Translations under genes and position numbers: made by a program
The notes under the pieces: generated by a model
What the model was told of the DNA's origin: nothing
What the model saw: the letters and a program-made list of their open reading frames with translations, nothing else
Database searches by the model: none
In this document: one piece after another, positions 23,359-33,051 of the stretch
How positions within the stretch are numbered: the first letter of the stretch is position 1
Layout of the letters: the number at the start of each line of letters is the position of its first letter
NCBI GenBank assembly: GCA_051878835.1
Contig: JBJEKW010000077.1
Span: 1 to 36,814 of the forward strand
Source: Olsenella_K sp051878835
GTDB lineage: Bacteria > Actinomycetota > Coriobacteriia > Coriobacteriales > Atopobiaceae
DNA length: 36,814 nucleotides
Direction of reading: 5' to 3'

Positions 23359-24714
23359 ATGGGAGTCAGATCTGCGCTGGGCGTCGGGCTGGGTAGGCTG
23401 ACGCACTGGGGGCTGCACAGCGTGCTGCATCGCAACGCGTCGCAGCTACCGGGACGTGTGGCCCTGGGACTGGATCCCAACATCATCGCCCAGCTGTCAA
23501 AGAAGCTGAGCAAGGGCGCCATCGTGGTGTGCGGCACCAACGGAAAGACCACGACGAACAACGTGCTGGCCTCGGCGGTGGAGGCGGCGGGCAACCGCGT
23601 GCTGTGCAACCGTGCCGGCGCCAACATGGCACCGGGCGTGGCGGCGGCCCTTTTGCCCGGCAGCAGCGCCGACTGGGCCGTCATCGAGGCCGACGAGCTC
23701 AGCACCGTGAACATCCTGCCGGGCCTGCGCCCGCGCTACCTGGTGCTGCTGAACCTCTTTCGCGACCAGCTGGACCGCGCCGGCGAGATAGACCGCGTGC
23801 AGGACACCATCGCTCGCGCGCTGGCCAGCTCTCCGCAGACCACGCTCTTGGTGTGCGGCGACGATCCCATCAGCATGGGCGTGGCCCTGAAGGCACGGAA
23901 GTCCGGCACGAAGGTGCTGGCCTTCGGCATAGGCGAGGACCTGCACCTGCCGCCCGACCGCGTGCCCGAGGGCGCGTTCTGCCAGGTGTGCGGCGCCGAG
24001 CTGACCTATGACTACCGCGCCTACGCGCAGCTGGGCGCCTTCCGCTGCCCCAACGGCGATTTCTCCAGGCCCCACCTGGACTTCTGCGCCACCGGCGTGC
24101 GCGTCACGCGCACGGGCGTCGAGTTCGATGTCACGGGCATGGGCATAGACGGCAAGGTCCACCTGAAGGCCGACTTCGGCGGCGTGTACATGGTGTACAA
24201 CCTGCTGGCAGCCTTCGCCGCAGCGTCCATGACGGGCGTGGACGGCGCCACGTTCCAGCGCGTGCTGGACGGCTACCATCCGCAGAACGGCCGCCTGCAG
24301 CACTTCGACGTGGACGGCCGCGAGGTGGTGCTCAACCTCGCAAAGAACCCCACCGGCTTCAACCAGAATCTGTCGCTTCTGCTGCAGGACACGCGCCCCA
24401 AGGCCACCTACCTGGTCATCAACGACAACTTCAACGACGGCAAGGACATCTCGTGGATCTGGGACGTCGACTTCGAGCGCCTGGCGGGCGAGGGTGACGA
24501 CCTGCACGTGTTTGCCGGCGGCACCCGCGCGAACGACCTGCAGGTGCGCCTGAAGTACGCCGGCATAAAGGCCGACATCTGCCAGAACGTCGAGGAGGCC
24601 CTCAAGGCGGTGGACGACCTGCCAAAGGAGCGTCCGCTGTACGTCCTGACCAACTACAGCGCGCTGTGGCCCGCGAAGGCCGAGCTCGAAAGGATGGGAA
24701 AGCGGCATGACTAG
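23359..24714 (+). CDS. murT: lipid II isoglutaminyl synthase subunit MurT
   Basis: 451 residues. A Mur-ligase-type ATPase that, with GatD, amidates the D-Glu of the lipid II peptide stem to D-isoglutamine. The ATP loop is GTNGKTT (59-65), the central motif VIEADELS (108-115) is present, and the C-terminal MurT domain (about 320-450) includes KNPTGFNQNL, NDNFNDGKDISWIWDVDFE (split) and TNYSALWPAK. The inserted zinc-ribbon has Cys 208 and Cys 211 (CQVC) and Cys 230 (CPNG). The fourth Cys of the usual CPxC is Gly 233; Cys 243 lies ten residues further on. The 3' end overlaps gatD by 8 bp, as expected for a two-subunit enzyme. Confidence 0.94.
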   Translation: MGVRSALGVGLGRLTHWGLHSVLHRNASQLPGRVALGLDPNIIAQLSKKLSKGAIVVCGTNGKTTTNNVLASAVEAAGNRVLCNRAGANMAPGVAAALLPGSSADWAVIEADELSTVNILPGLRPRYLVLLNLFRDQLDRAGEIDRVQDTIARALASSPQTTLLVCGDDPISMGVALKARKSGTKVLAFGIGEDLHLPPDRVPEGAFCQVCGAELTYDYRAYAQLGAFRCPNGDFSRPHLDFCATGVRVTRTGVEFDVTGMGIDGKVHLKADFGGVYMVYNLLAAFAAASMTGVDGATFQRVLDGYHPQNGRLQHFDVDGREVVLNLAKNPTGFNQNLSLLLQDTRPKATYLVINDNFNDGKDISWIWDVDFERLAGEGDDLHVFAGGTRANDLQVRLKYAGIKADICQNVEEALKAVDDLPKERPLYVLTNYSALWPAKAELERMGKRHD

Positions 24715-25489
24715 CTCATCGGCAACAAACGCGCCCCGTCCGGAGCGCTCGCTCAGGATAGCCCACCTGTACCCGGAGCTTCTGAACCTGTACGGCGACT
24801 CGGGCAACATCCTGGTGCTGCGCAAGCGCATGGAGTGGCGCGGCATCCGCCCGGACGTCTACGAGGTGCACGTGGGCGACACGCCCAGCTTTGCAGGCGT
24901 CGACATCGCCTTCATCGGCGGCGGCTCCGACCGCGAGCAGAAGATCGTCTGCGACTTCCTGCTGCAGCAGAAGCACGAGCTGAAGGCGTTCGTCGAGGAC
25001 GGCGGCGTCTTGGGCGCGGTGTGCGGCGGCTACCAGCTGCTGGGCGAGAGCTACCTCATGGGAGACGAGCGCGTCCCCGGCCTGGAGCTGGTCGACCTCT
25101 ACACCGACCGCGGCACGCCGCGCATCATCGGAAACATCGCCATCCAGAGCGAGGTCTCGCCGCAGCCCATCGTGGGCTACGAGAACCACGGCGGGCGCAC
25201 GCACCTGGGCGACGGCGTGCAGCCGCTGGGGAAGGTGCTGTACGGCCACGGCAACGACGGTCAGTCCGGCTACGAGGGCTGCCTGTACAAGAACGTGCTG
25301 GGCACCTACATCCACGGTCCGCTGCTGCCAAAGAACCCCGGCGTGGCCGACTGGCTCATCTCGCGCGCCATGCAGCGCAAGTACGGACAGGACGTCGAGC
25401 CGCTGGAGCCCCTGGACGACCAGGAGGAGCTGGCTGCCAACCGCGTCATGTACGAGCGCCTCATGGCAGGCGAGGTGCAGGAGGGCTAG
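24707..25489 (+). CDS. gatD: lipid II isoglutaminyl synthase glutamine amidotransferase subunit GatD
   Basis: 260 residues. A class I glutamine amidotransferase-like (CobB/CobQ-type) protein that supplies ammonia to MurT. The nucleophile is Cys 106 in GAVCGGYQLLG, the oxyanion region IGGGSDREQ (70-78) is intact, and the catalytic His 203 is in GTYIHGPLLPKNP. YPELLNLYGDSGN (22-34) is a GatD hallmark. Start ATG 24707 lies within the end of murT. The block ends here; the 183 bp to the ribokinase gene show no gene. Confidence 0.95.
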   Translation: MTSSSATNAPRPERSLRIAHLYPELLNLYGDSGNILVLRKRMEWRGIRPDVYEVHVGDTPSFAGVDIAFIGGGSDREQKIVCDFLLQQKHELKAFVEDGGVLGAVCGGYQLLGESYLMGDERVPGLELVDLYTDRGTPRIIGNIAIQSEVSPQPIVGYENHGGRTHLGDGVQPLGKVLYGHGNDGQSGYEGCLYKNVLGTYIHGPLLPKNPGVADWLISRAMQRKYGQDVEPLEPLDDQEELAANRVMYERLMAGEVQEG

Positions 25490-25672
25490 CGCTTCTTGGC
25501 CAATGAAGCCCAGCTCAAAGCGGCAGTGCGTTAGCATGGTCAGACGGGCAGCCCGGCGGGGTCGTCAGGGAAAGAATATCAATCGCAAGAAGAGCCGCCA
25601 CACCAGAGGAACGACCCAAGGTGACGGTGCATGCAGGCGGGGCCGGTGGCCCCACGAGGCAAGGGGGCCGCA

Positions 25673-26689
25673 ATGGCTAGGGTCATCGTGTTCGGCAGCC
25701 TAAACATGGACCTCTCGATGGTGTGCGGTCGCATGCCGCGCGCCGGCGAGACGGTGCTGGGCTCGGGCTTCTTTACCAACCCCGGAGGCAAGGGCGCCAA
25801 CCAGGCCGTGGCCGCCGCCCGCTCGGGAGCTGCCACGCTGATGGTCGGCCGCGTGGGCGACGACGCCTTCGGACAGCGCCTGACCGACGGCCTGCGGCTG
25901 TCGGGCGTCGACTGCGCGGAGGTGCAGACCGAGTCCGGCTACGCCACGGGCACGGCCATAATCGTGCGCAGCGAGGGACAGAACCGCATCATCGTGGACC
26001 CGGGTGCCAACCATGCGCTGGATGCGGCCGCCGCCCGGCAGATCCTGCAGAAGCTGGCACAGCCTGGAGACGTCCTCCTGACGCAGCTGGAGTGCGACCT
26101 GGACGCCACGTTTGCGGTCATAGACCTGGCGCACCAGATGGGGCTGTACACCATACTGAACGCCGCACCCGCGCACGAGCTGCCCGACAGCGTGTATGGG
26201 GCGCTCGACCTGTTGTGCGTGAACGAGACCGAGTGCGACTCCCTGTGCGGCGTCTATCCCGCGGACCGCTGGCGCGCCCGCGAGGCGCTGGACTGCTTCA
26301 CGCAGCACGGCGTGCGCAACACGGTCATCACCCTGGGCAAGAAGGGCTCCGTCACCCTGGCAGACCGCAGGGTCGTGCGCGTGCCCGCCTACAAGGTGCC
26401 CGCCGTGGACTCCACGGGTGCGGGCGACGCGTACCTGGGCGTGCTGGCGGGCAGGCTGTGCGACGGCTCCTCCCTGATCGAGGGCATGCGCTACGCCACG
26501 GCAGCCTCGGCCCTTGCCGTGCAGAAGGCGGGAGCCCAGCAGTCCATGCCCACCCAGGCACAGATCCAGGAGTTCATCGCCGTGCACGGCCTGGACGCCC
26601 AGGAGGATGCCGCCCAGAAGGAGGCCTGGGAGCAGAAGAACCTCTTGGATGACTCCGCCCAGGGCGACGACGAGGGCGCGCAGTCTTGA
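25673..26689 (+). CDS. rbsK: ribokinase, PfkB family
   Basis: 338 residues. Phosphorylates ribose (or a similar sugar) at O5 with ATP. The N-terminal GSLNMDLSM (8-16), the substrate loop NPGGKGANQAVAAAR (36-50) and the catalytic C-terminal motif DSTGAGDAYLG (246-256, Asp 252 the base) are all present. The tail after about residue 310 is extra Gln/Asp/Ala-rich sequence. ATG 25673 follows AAGGGGG. No ribose transporter or repressor is adjacent, so the gene name is assigned by family and the sugar is inferred. Its TGA overlaps the TTG start of the acyltransferase gene. Confidence 0.85.
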   Translation: MARVIVFGSLNMDLSMVCGRMPRAGETVLGSGFFTNPGGKGANQAVAAARSGAATLMVGRVGDDAFGQRLTDGLRLSGVDCAEVQTESGYATGTAIIVRSEGQNRIIVDPGANHALDAAAARQILQKLAQPGDVLLTQLECDLDATFAVIDLAHQMGLYTILNAAPAHELPDSVYGALDLLCVNETECDSLCGVYPADRWRAREALDCFTQHGVRNTVITLGKKGSVTLADRRVVRVPAYKVPAVDSTGAGDAYLGVLAGRLCDGSSLIEGMRYATAASALAVQKAGAQQSMPTQAQIQEFIAVHGLDAQEDAAQKEAWEQKNLLDDSAQGDDEGAQS

Positions 26690-27717
26690 CGCGGGCAAAG
26701 ATAAACTACTTCGAATGGTGCCGCGCGCTGGGTGCGCTGGCGGTCGTGCTCATGCACACGCTCATCCAGATGAGCGCACATGTGCTGCCGGTGGTGACGC
26801 CTGAGCGCATGGCGGCCTACGAGCTGGTGGAGGTGCTGCTGACCCGTTGGGCCGTGCCGGTGTTCCTGATGATCTCGGGAGCGCTCCTGCTGAGCCCGCA
26901 GAAGCACATGAGGCCGCACTACGTGTGGCACTACGCCAGCAGGATGCTGTTCGTGCTGGCCACCTTCGGCACGGCCTTTGCCGCCATGGAGCTCTACGTC
27001 GACGGGACGCCCGTGGGCTGGGGCCTGCTGTGGCTGGCGGTCCTGCGCGTGCTGACGGCGCAGACCTGGGACCACCTGTGGTACCTCTATGCGCTGCTGG
27101 GGCTGTACGTGCTCCTGCCTGCGCTTCGTTGGGTGGTGGCACATCTTAGGCAGCGTGGGCTGGCCACGCTGATCCTGGAGTTGGCCGCCGTCACCATGGT
27201 GGTTCCCTTCTGCACGTCGGTCGCCCAGGGCGACCTCCCCGTGGCGGGCGAGCTCGTGACGCAGTACGCCCCATCGGTCACGTACTTCCTGGCAGGCTAC
27301 TACGCCCACAACTACCTGCGGTGGAATCGCATCACGGCCGCGTGCGGCGGACTGGCGCTGGCCTGCGCCACGGGTCTTGCGGTGGCCTGCGCCTTCGCGG
27401 GTGCGCAGTCGGGCATGTACTACCTGCCCTACAGCCCGCTGTGCGCGCTGTTCTCGCTGGCGTTCTTCCTGTGGGCCAGGCATGCGCTGGACGACCGGCC
27501 CATCGCCGACCATCCCGCCTTCGCGTGCGTGGCACGGTACAGCTTCGGCGTGTACGTGACGCACGTGCTCTTCTTGCACCTGGCCGTGCGGTTCATTGAC
27601 TTCGCCGCGCTGCCGGCCTTCGTGGCCGAGGCGCTGCTGTTCTGCATCGCACTGGCCTGCGCGCTGGCGTTCTCGTGGGCGCTCCACCGCATCCCGGTGT
27701 TTCGTCGCTTCATGTAG
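26686..27717 (+). CDS. acyltransferase 3 family membrane protein
   Basis: 343 residues, about ten hydrophobic helices along the whole length. It begins NYFEWCRALGALAVVLMHTL, the family hallmark with conserved Arg and His, followed by VPVFLMISGALLLSP. These are the AT3-type integral membrane acyltransferases that O-acetylate or succinylate surface glycans. The start is TTG 26686, overlapping the ribokinase stop (TTGA), so translation is coupled. The C-terminus ends in a short basic segment (HRIPVFRRFM). A cell-wall or exopolysaccharide modification role is inferred; the acceptor is unknown. Confidence 0.85.
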   Translation: MTRAKINYFEWCRALGALAVVLMHTLIQMSAHVLPVVTPERMAAYELVEVLLTRWAVPVFLMISGALLLSPQKHMRPHYVWHYASRMLFVLATFGTAFAAMELYVDGTPVGWGLLWLAVLRVLTAQTWDHLWYLYALLGLYVLLPALRWVVAHLRQRGLATLILELAAVTMVVPFCTSVAQGDLPVAGELVTQYAPSVTYFLAGYYAHNYLRWNRITAACGGLALACATGLAVACAFAGAQSGMYYLPYSPLCALFSLAFFLWARHALDDRPIADHPAFACVARYSFGVYVTHVLFLHLAVRFIDFAALPAFVAEALLFCIALACALAFSWALHRIPVFRRFM

Positions 27718-27750
27718 GCGTGCGGGCAGAGCCCAGGGCAAGAAAAACGA

Positions 27751-27788
27751 TACGCGTCCGGATGCGTGACATCCGGGCGCGTAGTTTT
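27751..27788. terminator. strong bidirectional terminator
   Basis: TACGCGTCCGGATG (27751-27764) pairs with CATCCGGGCGCGTA (27770-27783) around a 5-base loop. TTTT follows on the plus strand and TTTTT on the minus strand (AAAAA at 27743-27747), between the acyltransferase and the convergent zinc-ribbon gene. Confidence 0.9.
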
Positions 27789-27847
27789 CCCTCTGCGGGC
27801 TGGCCTGCGGCCTGATTGAACGACGGTTACGCTACAGGTTGGTTTCG

Positions 27848-28852
27848 CTACAGGCTTATCTGCGGATACGTGTTGTCGTAGTCGGTCTTGTAGCGGTTGG
27901 TGCCGTGCACGTTGTCCTGTTGTATGGGCTCCAGAATCTCGTCCTGGTGGGCGGAGGGGTCGCTGTACTGCACGTCGGTGGTCCAGGCGTCAGCTATAAC
28001 GCTGATGCGGTGGTAGCAGTCGTTGTAGCACTGCTGCAGCAGGGAGAACTGCGTCGCGTACGCGGAGTTTTGAGGCATGCTGAGGCTGTAGAGGTTGGCA
28101 ATCTGGGCCTCCAGCTCGTATTGGAGACCAGTTGCGTCGTCGGAGTAGCCGGAACGCGTAGACGCACTTGCCGAGAGGTAGTTGTTGTTGAAGTTGGTCG
28201 CGGCATTGCGGATGCGGCGGTCGTAATCGGACAGCGCGTTGTAGTAGCTCACCAGCGTGCTGTGGAACTGCTGATCGGCGGCATCCTGCGCGGACTTCTG
28301 GGCATTGGCCTTCGCCTGGGCAGCTGCGGCCGCATCGGCCTGGGCCTGGGCGGCCTGGTTCGCCTGCTGCTGTGCCGCATCGGCCTGCTGTTGGGCCGCG
28401 TCGGCCTGGGCCTTTGCGTCGCTGGCGTCCTGCTGGGCCTGGGCCACGGCCTGGTCGGACTGCTGCTGTTGCTGATCTTGCTGTTGCTGGAATTGCGCCT
28501 GCTGCTGCGGACTCACCACAAAGTGGAACACCAGCGCGGCGGCAACGGCTCCCGCGGCCACGCAGCCCGCCACGAGTCCAATCAACTTGGCGCGGCTGTG
28601 GCTGCTGGGATGGTGGGAAGGCTGCTGGTGGTCGGTTCCGGCGTACTGTGGCACCGAAGGCATCGGGGCCAGCTCCTGGGTGCCCTGGATGCCCGTGCCT
28701 CCTCCCATCATGCCACCTGCCTCGGGGTTCACGGCATTGACCTGCGTGGCGTCCGCTCCCGCGGCGACAATTCTTGCACCGCAGTTGGTGCAGAACAGCT
28801 GGTCCGGTGTAATGGGAGCCCCGCAGTTGGGACAGTAGCTAGGCGTTGGCAT
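27848..28852 (-). CDS. zinc-ribbon membrane protein with long Gln/Ala coiled coil
   Basis: 334 residues. An N-terminal double CxxC zinc ribbon (Cys 7, 10, 21, 24: CPNCG and CTNCG), a linker with Gly/Met/Pro/His/Gln-rich sequence, one membrane helix (about 90-112), a Gln-rich then Ala/Gln/Asp coiled-coil stretch (about 114-195) and a C-terminal helical domain (about 200-334) with several Tyr/Asn-rich segments. The ribbon should be cytoplasmic and the coiled coil and C-terminal domain extracellular. The function is unknown. ATG 28852 is preceded on the minus strand by GAGAGG. It is transcribed alone, with the bidirectional terminator 60 bp beyond the stop. Confidence 0.75.
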   Translation of the reverse strand: MPTPSYCPNCGAPITPDQLFCTNCGARIVAAGADATQVNAVNPEAGGMMGGGTGIQGTQELAPMPSVPQYAGTDHQQPSHHPSSHSRAKLIGLVAGCVAAGAVAAALVFHFVVSPQQQAQFQQQQDQQQQQSDQAVAQAQQDASDAKAQADAAQQQADAAQQQANQAAQAQADAAAAAQAKANAQKSAQDAADQQFHSTLVSYYNALSDYDRRIRNAATNFNNNYLSASASTRSGYSDDATGLQYELEAQIANLYSLSMPQNSAYATQFSLLQQCYNDCYHRISVIADAWTTDVQYSDPSAHQDEILEPIQQDNVHGTNRYKTDYDNTYPQISL

Positions 28853-29094
28853 GGAGTGCCTCTCGACGAGATGTGTTGACGGTGCGCGACGTTCATTCTA
28901 CTGCGGGAAACATTAACGTTTGCTGACCGGTGCGTCATGTGACCTGCGCGCAATACCATTTACATCGAGACGGGGCCGTTTCTTCAGGACGTGCAGGAGG
29001 CTCCCGCCAGGTCCAGAAGGGCGAACGAGCCAACGAGGGCTGGCGGCATCAAGGGACATGCTTGGCAAGAAGAGCTTGGTGAAACACTAGACTC

Positions 29095-29145
29095 GGTAAA
29101 AAAGTGGGGACACGCTCGAATGGCGTGTCCCCACAGGGTTTTCTT
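29095..29145. terminator. strong bidirectional terminator after glyA
   Basis: A 12-bp perfect stem (GTGGGGACACGC 29104-29115 with GCGTGTCCCCAC 29123-29134) has TTTTTT on the minus strand (AAAAAA at 29098-29103) and GGGTTTTCTT on the plus strand. It ends glyA transcription, 78 bp after its stop. The 242 bp from here to 28853 show no gene. Confidence 0.9.
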
Positions 29146-29211
29146 GCCTATGTCTTGCGCGGCTCGTTGCAGGGGGCGCGGCGCGTTGGCCCGCAGCCCG
29201 GCGCGTCCTTC

Positions 29212-30480
<1,269 letters not shown>

Positions 30481-30586
30481 GTGTACCAGCCTTTCGTCTG
30501 TCGTAGGGCCGGTTCGCCGGGGTCGAGCGCGTGCGCCCACCGTGGTCGCGCCGCGTGTTGCAGCCCCAACGGCCCAGATGGCTTGC

Positions 30587-30639
30587 ATAATATCCCAGGA
30601 TTTCAGTGTTTCCTCAACGGTTCGCGAGACGGTACCGTT
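30587..30639 (-). promoter_or_regulatory. candidate glyA promoter with overlapping inverted repeat
   Basis: On the minus strand TTGAGG (30617-30612) and TATTAT (30592-30587) are 19 bp apart, upstream of glyA. An inverted repeat AACGGT / ACCGTT (30616-30621 and 30634-30639 on plus) overlaps the -35, as expected of an operator. The two hexamers are reasonable but the spacing is long. Confidence 0.4.
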
Positions 30640-30762
30640 TTGAAATCTGATGGGGTGCGCTTGGAAACCTACGGCATACGTCGCCGCACGACGCCAGCGG
30701 CTCGCCCGCGGCGTCACTCCACGGCACCGGGAGACGCCCCACGCTTCGCGGGGGTGCCGGCC

Positions 30763-31865
30763 CTACCAGCTGGCCTTCGCGATGTTGTCCTGGATGTGGC
30801 GGCAGCTGGCCTGCCACTTCTGCACCTCGGAGTCCGACATCTGCGGCACGATGACCNNNNNNNNNNNNNNNNNNNNNNNNNNNNNNNNNNNNNNNNNNNN
30901 NNNNNNNNNNNNNNNNNNNNNNNNNNNNNNNNNNNNNNNNNNNNNNNNNNNNNNNNGCAGCTGGCCTGCCACTTCTGCACCTCGGAGTCCGACATCTGCG
31001 GCACGATGACCTTCTGCACGCCGGTGCGGCCGATGACGCAGGGGAGCGAGGCAAAGTTGCCGCTCATGCCATACACGTCGTCTACCAGCGTGGACACGGG
31101 GGTCACCAGATGCGTGTCGTGCACGATGGCGGCCACGATGGCCACGGTGCCGTTGGCGATGGAGTACTCGGTGCAGAACTTGCCCTTCATGGTGATGTAT
31201 CCGCCGCGAACGGCCTCCTGCTCCAGGGCGTCCCTGTCGAAGCGCACGCCCAGCTGCTCCTGGACCTCGTCGGGCGTCAGGCAGCCGAACGACACGTGCG
31301 ACCACAGCGCGAACTCCGAGAGCCCGTGCTCGCCCAGCATCCAGGCGTTCACGCTGGCCTGGTCCAGTCCCGTGGCGCGGCTGAGGGCGTGCTTGAAGCG
31401 GGCGGAGTCCAGCGTGGTGCCCGTGCCTATGACGCGACGGGGGTCACAGCCGGCCAGCTGCCAGATCTCCGTGGCGATGACGTCGTTGGGGTTCGAGACG
31501 CTGACCCAGATGCCCTTGAAGCCGGCGTCCTCGATGCGGCGCACGAACTTCTTCGGCTCAGCCACCGTCACGGTCAGCTCGGCGTCGCGGTTGGTGCGAG
31601 ACGCGTCCACGTGGCCTGCGGCGTTCACGATGATGTCGCAGCCGGCCAGCTCCTCGTAGCGGTCGTCGCACTCGTGCACGCGCGCCGTGTGCAGCGGATA
31701 GAAGCTCATCGCGTCCAGAAGGTCGTTCACCTGCGCGTGGCACAGGTCCACGTTTACGTCGCTCAGGTACAGCTCGGTGGCGAGCCCCTGGTATAGCAGG
31801 GCGTTCGCGACGTGCGCGCCCACGTGGTTGCAGCCGATTATGCCAATCTTTGATACGAGTGCCAT
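30763..31865 (-). CDS. L-2-hydroxyacid dehydrogenase, lactate dehydrogenase / L-2-hydroxyisocaproate dehydrogenase type (interrupted by artificial gap)
   Basis: About 315 residues after removing the gap duplication. It interconverts an L-2-hydroxyacid and a 2-oxoacid with NAD. Visible are catalytic His 180 (GEHG), Asp 153 and Arg 156 (TLDSARF), Arg 93 and an NAD loop GCNHVG (11-16) with Asn in place of the middle Gly. At the position where lactate enzymes have Gln (GANQKPGETR) this protein has Asp 88 (GHVDASRTNR). The C-terminal half (EQEAVRGGYITMKGK, DDVYGMSGNFASLPCVIGRTGV) resembles L-hydroxyisocaproate dehydrogenase. Start ATG 31865 follows AAGGAGAG. The 55 bases flanking the N run are repeated on both sides, so the reading frame is broken only by assembly. 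It lies 46 bp downstream of the HAD gene. Confidence 0.8.
30857..30956. other. assembly gap (100 N) flanked by a duplicated 55-mer
   Basis: The 55 bases at 30802-30856 and 30957-31011 are identical, starting GCAGCTGGCC and ending GCACGATGACC. Overlapping contig ends were joined with Ns instead of merged, so the gap is probably not real. Confidence 0.95.
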
Positions 31866-31911
31866 GGTTCTTCTCTCCTTGATTTTCAATAGCGCCCTTG
31901 TGATTGCGGTT

Positions 31912-32631
31912 CTACAGCAGCCGTCGCAAGAGGTCCAACAGCTCCTCCGAGTTCGTCACGGTCCAGTCCGGCGCGGCATCGGGCGAGGGGGTGGCCCGCT
32001 GGTCGGCGGGTACCAGGCTGTCGCGGTGGTGGAACCACACCACGGGCATGCCTGCGGCCTTGGCACCCACCACGTCGCTGGCCATGGAGTCGCCCACGTA
32101 CAGGCAGCGCTCCGGCGACGTCTGCATGCGCTCGCAAGCTACCCGGAAGATTGCCGGGTCGGGCTTCGCCACGCCCAGCTCGTCGCTGATGAACACCTGG
32201 TCAGCTCCGACCCAGCGGTCCATGTGCAGGATGCGCAGCTTGTCGCGCTGACGCGGCCCGCGCCCGTTCGAGATGACCCCGACCTTGGCGTGCCAGCTGC
32301 ACAGGTCCAGCACCCGCCCCATGCCGGGGTACAGGCTCATGGCCTCCCCGCTGGTGGTGGCATATATGTGCTGGAGCTGCCGGGCCGTCGGCACGTCGAT
32401 GGTCACGCCCGCGTCGGCCAGGGTCTGTTGCATGCGCCGGACGTACATGGCGTCGGTGGGTCGCTTGCCGGCTGCCAGGGTGGCGAACACCTCTTCACTG
32501 TGCCTGCGGCTGCTGGCAAACAGCTGGTCGTCCGTGGCGGGAACCTGCCCCACCACGGTGCGCACTGCGTAGCAAAAGGGCTGCGCCTGGTCGTACAGCG
32601 TGTCGTCTATGTCAAAGAAGACCACATCCAT
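31912..32631 (-). CDS. HAD-superfamily phosphatase
   Basis: 239 residues. A haloacid-dehalogenase hydrolase with motif I DIDDTLYD (7-14; Asp 7 nucleophile and Asp 9 acid/base), a helical cap domain (about 20-100), motif II ISNG, motif III Lys in GVAKPDPAIF and motif IV GDSMASDVVGA. The family includes YjjG-type nucleotide phosphatases, which fit the cap and length, but the substrate cannot be assigned. ATG 32631 follows a modest AAAGGA site; the next in-frame upstream start is in a low-complexity region with no ribosome site. It lies 46 bp upstream of the L-2-hydroxyacid dehydrogenase on the same strand, so they could share a transcript. Confidence 0.85.
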   Translation of the reverse strand: MDVVFFDIDDTLYDQAQPFCYAVRTVVGQVPATDDQLFASSRRHSEEVFATLAAGKRPTDAMYVRRMQQTLADAGVTIDVPTARQLQHIYATTSGEAMSLYPGMGRVLDLCSWHAKVGVISNGRGPRQRDKLRILHMDRWVGADQVFISDELGVAKPDPAIFRVACERMQTSPERCLYVGDSMASDVVGAKAAGMPVVWFHHRDSLVPADQRATPSPDAAPDWTVTNSEELLDLLRRLL

Positions 32632-32799
32632 GCCTTGCGCAATCCTTTCCCTATGCCGGCGGTCGGCGCGTGCCCTGTCGTCCGATGTCCTGTCACCCGA
32701 TGTCGTACCGTCCGGTCTTGAACGCAGGTCCGCCAAGCGGCTCCCGCATGTATCTACCTACCCAATAGTAGGGCCCTGCTGGCGACTGCCTACCCGCAA

Positions 32800-32885
32800 T
32801 TGCCCACCGGCGATTCCTCAAGCACTGTTGCCTGCCGGCGATTGCTTGCAGGCAATTACGCGCAGGCAATTGCCCGCCGGCAATT
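32800..32885. repeat. three-copy AATTGCC / GGCAATT palindromic repeat
   Basis: TTGCCYRCCGGCRATT occurs at 32800-32815, 32828-32843 and 32870-32885; the last is the symmetrical AATTGCCCGCCGGCAATT (32868-32885). Related GGCAATT fragments lie between. This is the middle of a 481-bp gene-free region (32632-33112); the first 160 bp of it show nothing I can identify. Confidence 0.6.
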
Positions 32886-32897
32886 GGCCACAAGAAA

Positions 32898-32934
32898 GCT
32901 GCCCTTCTTGCACCATGTTGGCAAGAAGGGCAGC
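32898..32934. terminator. long perfect hairpin, probable terminator of the minus-strand hydroxyacid dehydrogenase
   Basis: GCTGCCCTTCTTGC (32898-32911) pairs perfectly over 14 bp with GCAAGAAGGGCAGC (32921-32934), loop ACCATGTTG. On the minus strand TTTCTTGTG follows, so it could end the D-2-hydroxyacid dehydrogenase transcript 180 bp beyond its stop. Confidence 0.65.
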
Positions 32935-33051
32935 CGGTAGTTGGGACTTTCATCTGCAGACGAAGCGCTGCTGGCATATCGCGTTTGGTGCGACGCGAGC
33001 AGCCTCGCCGGGGCGAAGCGCTGGCATGCCGTGCTGAGGCGTCGTGCGGGC

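Noticed and set aside
30481..30762. Riboswitch upstream of glyA
   Set aside because: I could not match the leader to glycine, THF or SAM riboswitch core motifs.
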